From GCA-2731375 sp964507245 (GTDB taxonomy: Bacteria; Pseudomonadota; Alphaproteobacteria; GCA-2731375): DNA of 6,275 nt. Below the pieces are notes generated by a model. It was given only the letters and a program-made list of their open reading frames with translations. It had not been told where the DNA came from and did no database searches. The translations under genes and the position numbers were made by a program. Shown in pieces: positions 5,659-6,275 of the stretch; positions within the stretch are counted from its first letter, which is position 1; each line of letters opens with the position of its first letter. The stretch covers positions 1 through 6,275 of the forward strand of contig CAZDQC010000171.1 of the NCBI GenBank assembly GCA_964507245.1. The letters run 5' to 3'.

Positions 5659-6275
5659 TCAAACCTCAGACCACAACGTCTCCACACATGGCAGCAAGTC
5701 GCAATAATTTCCTAGTACGGTGCGGGCACCAGCAGCGCGCAAAGCGTCGGCAGAGTGGTAACCCCAGACGGCGCCAACAGGGTGAGCGCCCGTATTCATC
5801 GCCATGACCATGTCGAAACTGGTATCGCCAAGCATTAAGGTATCATTAGCCTCCACACCGGTTTCTGTCATGGCCTGATGCAACATAGACGGATGTGGTT
5901 TTCCCGGATGCCCGTCAGCTGTCTGCAAGGTAGACAAAATGTCTCGCAATTTATGGTCCTCTAAGACCGCCTCCAATCCAGGCTGTGATTTCCCTGTGGC
6001 GGCACCCGGCAAATAATCCTGTGAATGCAACGTTCGCAGCACCTCGTCCCCGTGTGGAAACAAGGGTTCAAGAGATCCTTCTGACCTATGATGTTCAATA
6101 AATTGTTCTTGGTAGGCAGCTACTAGGCGGTCAACCGCTAATGCATCTGACCCGGGCAAAAGACGCTGTACTGTCTCTTCCAAGGATAATCCGATCAATT
6201 CACGAATTGCCCCTGGAGTCGGTGGAGTATATCTCAGGCCCTTGAACGCAGCAGTTATCCTTTCTACGATCGTGT
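5659..6275 (-). CDS. HAD-superfamily (subfamily IA) phosphatase, N-terminus cut by window edge
   Basis: This is a phosphoglycolate-phosphatase-like HAD hydrolase, a cytosolic enzyme class that removes phosphate from small metabolites through an aspartyl-phosphate intermediate. The frame is open from the right edge to TGA at 5659, giving 204 complete visible residues. A TTG at 6198 is not the start, because the 25 codons before it continue family-like sequence (TIVERITAAFKGLRY, then PPTPGAIRE leading into LIGLSLEETV). Visible parts, numbered from the first complete codon, are a helical C1 cap at about 20-70, motif II ATGKS at 92-96, motif III GKPHP with Lys125, and motif IV GDTSFD with Asp150 and Asp154. 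The nucleophile motif DxDxT is not seen and should lie just beyond the edge, about 15-20 residues upstream. Total length would then be near 220, normal for the family. The exact substrate cannot be assigned. It may share transcription with the ATP12 gene downstream. Confidence 0.9.
   Translation of the reverse strand, partial: TIVERITAAFKGLRYTPPTPGAIRELIGLSLEETVQRLLPGSDALAVDRLVAAYQEQFIEHHRSEGSLEPLFPHGDEVLRTLHSQDYLPGAATGKSQPGLEAVLEDHKLRDILSTLQTADGHPGKPHPSMLHQAMTETGVEANDTLMLGDTSFDMVMAMNTGAHPVGAVWGYHSADALRAAGARTVLGNYCDLLPCVETLWSEV

Overview
The window looks like a piece of chromosome from an alphaproteobacterium of moderate GC content. The main clue is an ATP12-family F1-ATPase assembly chaperone, a family largely confined to Alphaproteobacteria and mitochondria. 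It sits beside a propionyl-CoA carboxylase of the alphaproteobacterial PccA/PccB type. I see no transposase, phage, CRISPR, tRNA or rRNA signal. All genes are intact apart from the one cut by the right edge.

Layout, left to right. Positions 44-592 (+) hold a carboxymuconolactone-decarboxylase-like (AhpD-fold) protein without the redox cysteine pair. Positions 593-800 are a convergent intergenic gap with only weak terminator-like hairpins. Then come five genes on the minus strand, read right to left: a HAD-superfamily phosphatase (5659 to the edge, N-terminus missing), a 149-base gap, the ATP12 chaperone (4811-5509), a 178-base gap with a candidate promoter, pccB (3100-4632), pccA (1097-3082) and an acylphosphatase (801-1088).

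The last three form a tight unit, with gaps of 17 and 8 bases, and are very probably one operon. PccA carries the biotin carboxylase domain and the biotinylated carrier domain, and PccB is the carboxyltransferase. Together they would convert propionyl-CoA to methylmalonyl-CoA, as in the breakdown of odd-chain fatty acids, branched-chain amino acids or propionate. The epimerase and mutase that would carry the product on to succinyl-CoA are not in the window. The acylphosphatase behind pccA is the most thought-provoking neighbour, because biotin carboxylase works through an acyl-phosphate-type intermediate (carboxyphosphate). The HAD phosphatase and ATP12 lie upstream in the same direction but are separated by larger gaps, so they may be transcribed separately.

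This is mostly conserved housekeeping and central-metabolism sequence. I found no convincing undescribed system. The points worth a second look are the acylphosphatase linkage, a repeat in front of pccB resembling the site of a known propionyl-CoA regulator, and a possible short ORF in the HAD-ATP12 gap.
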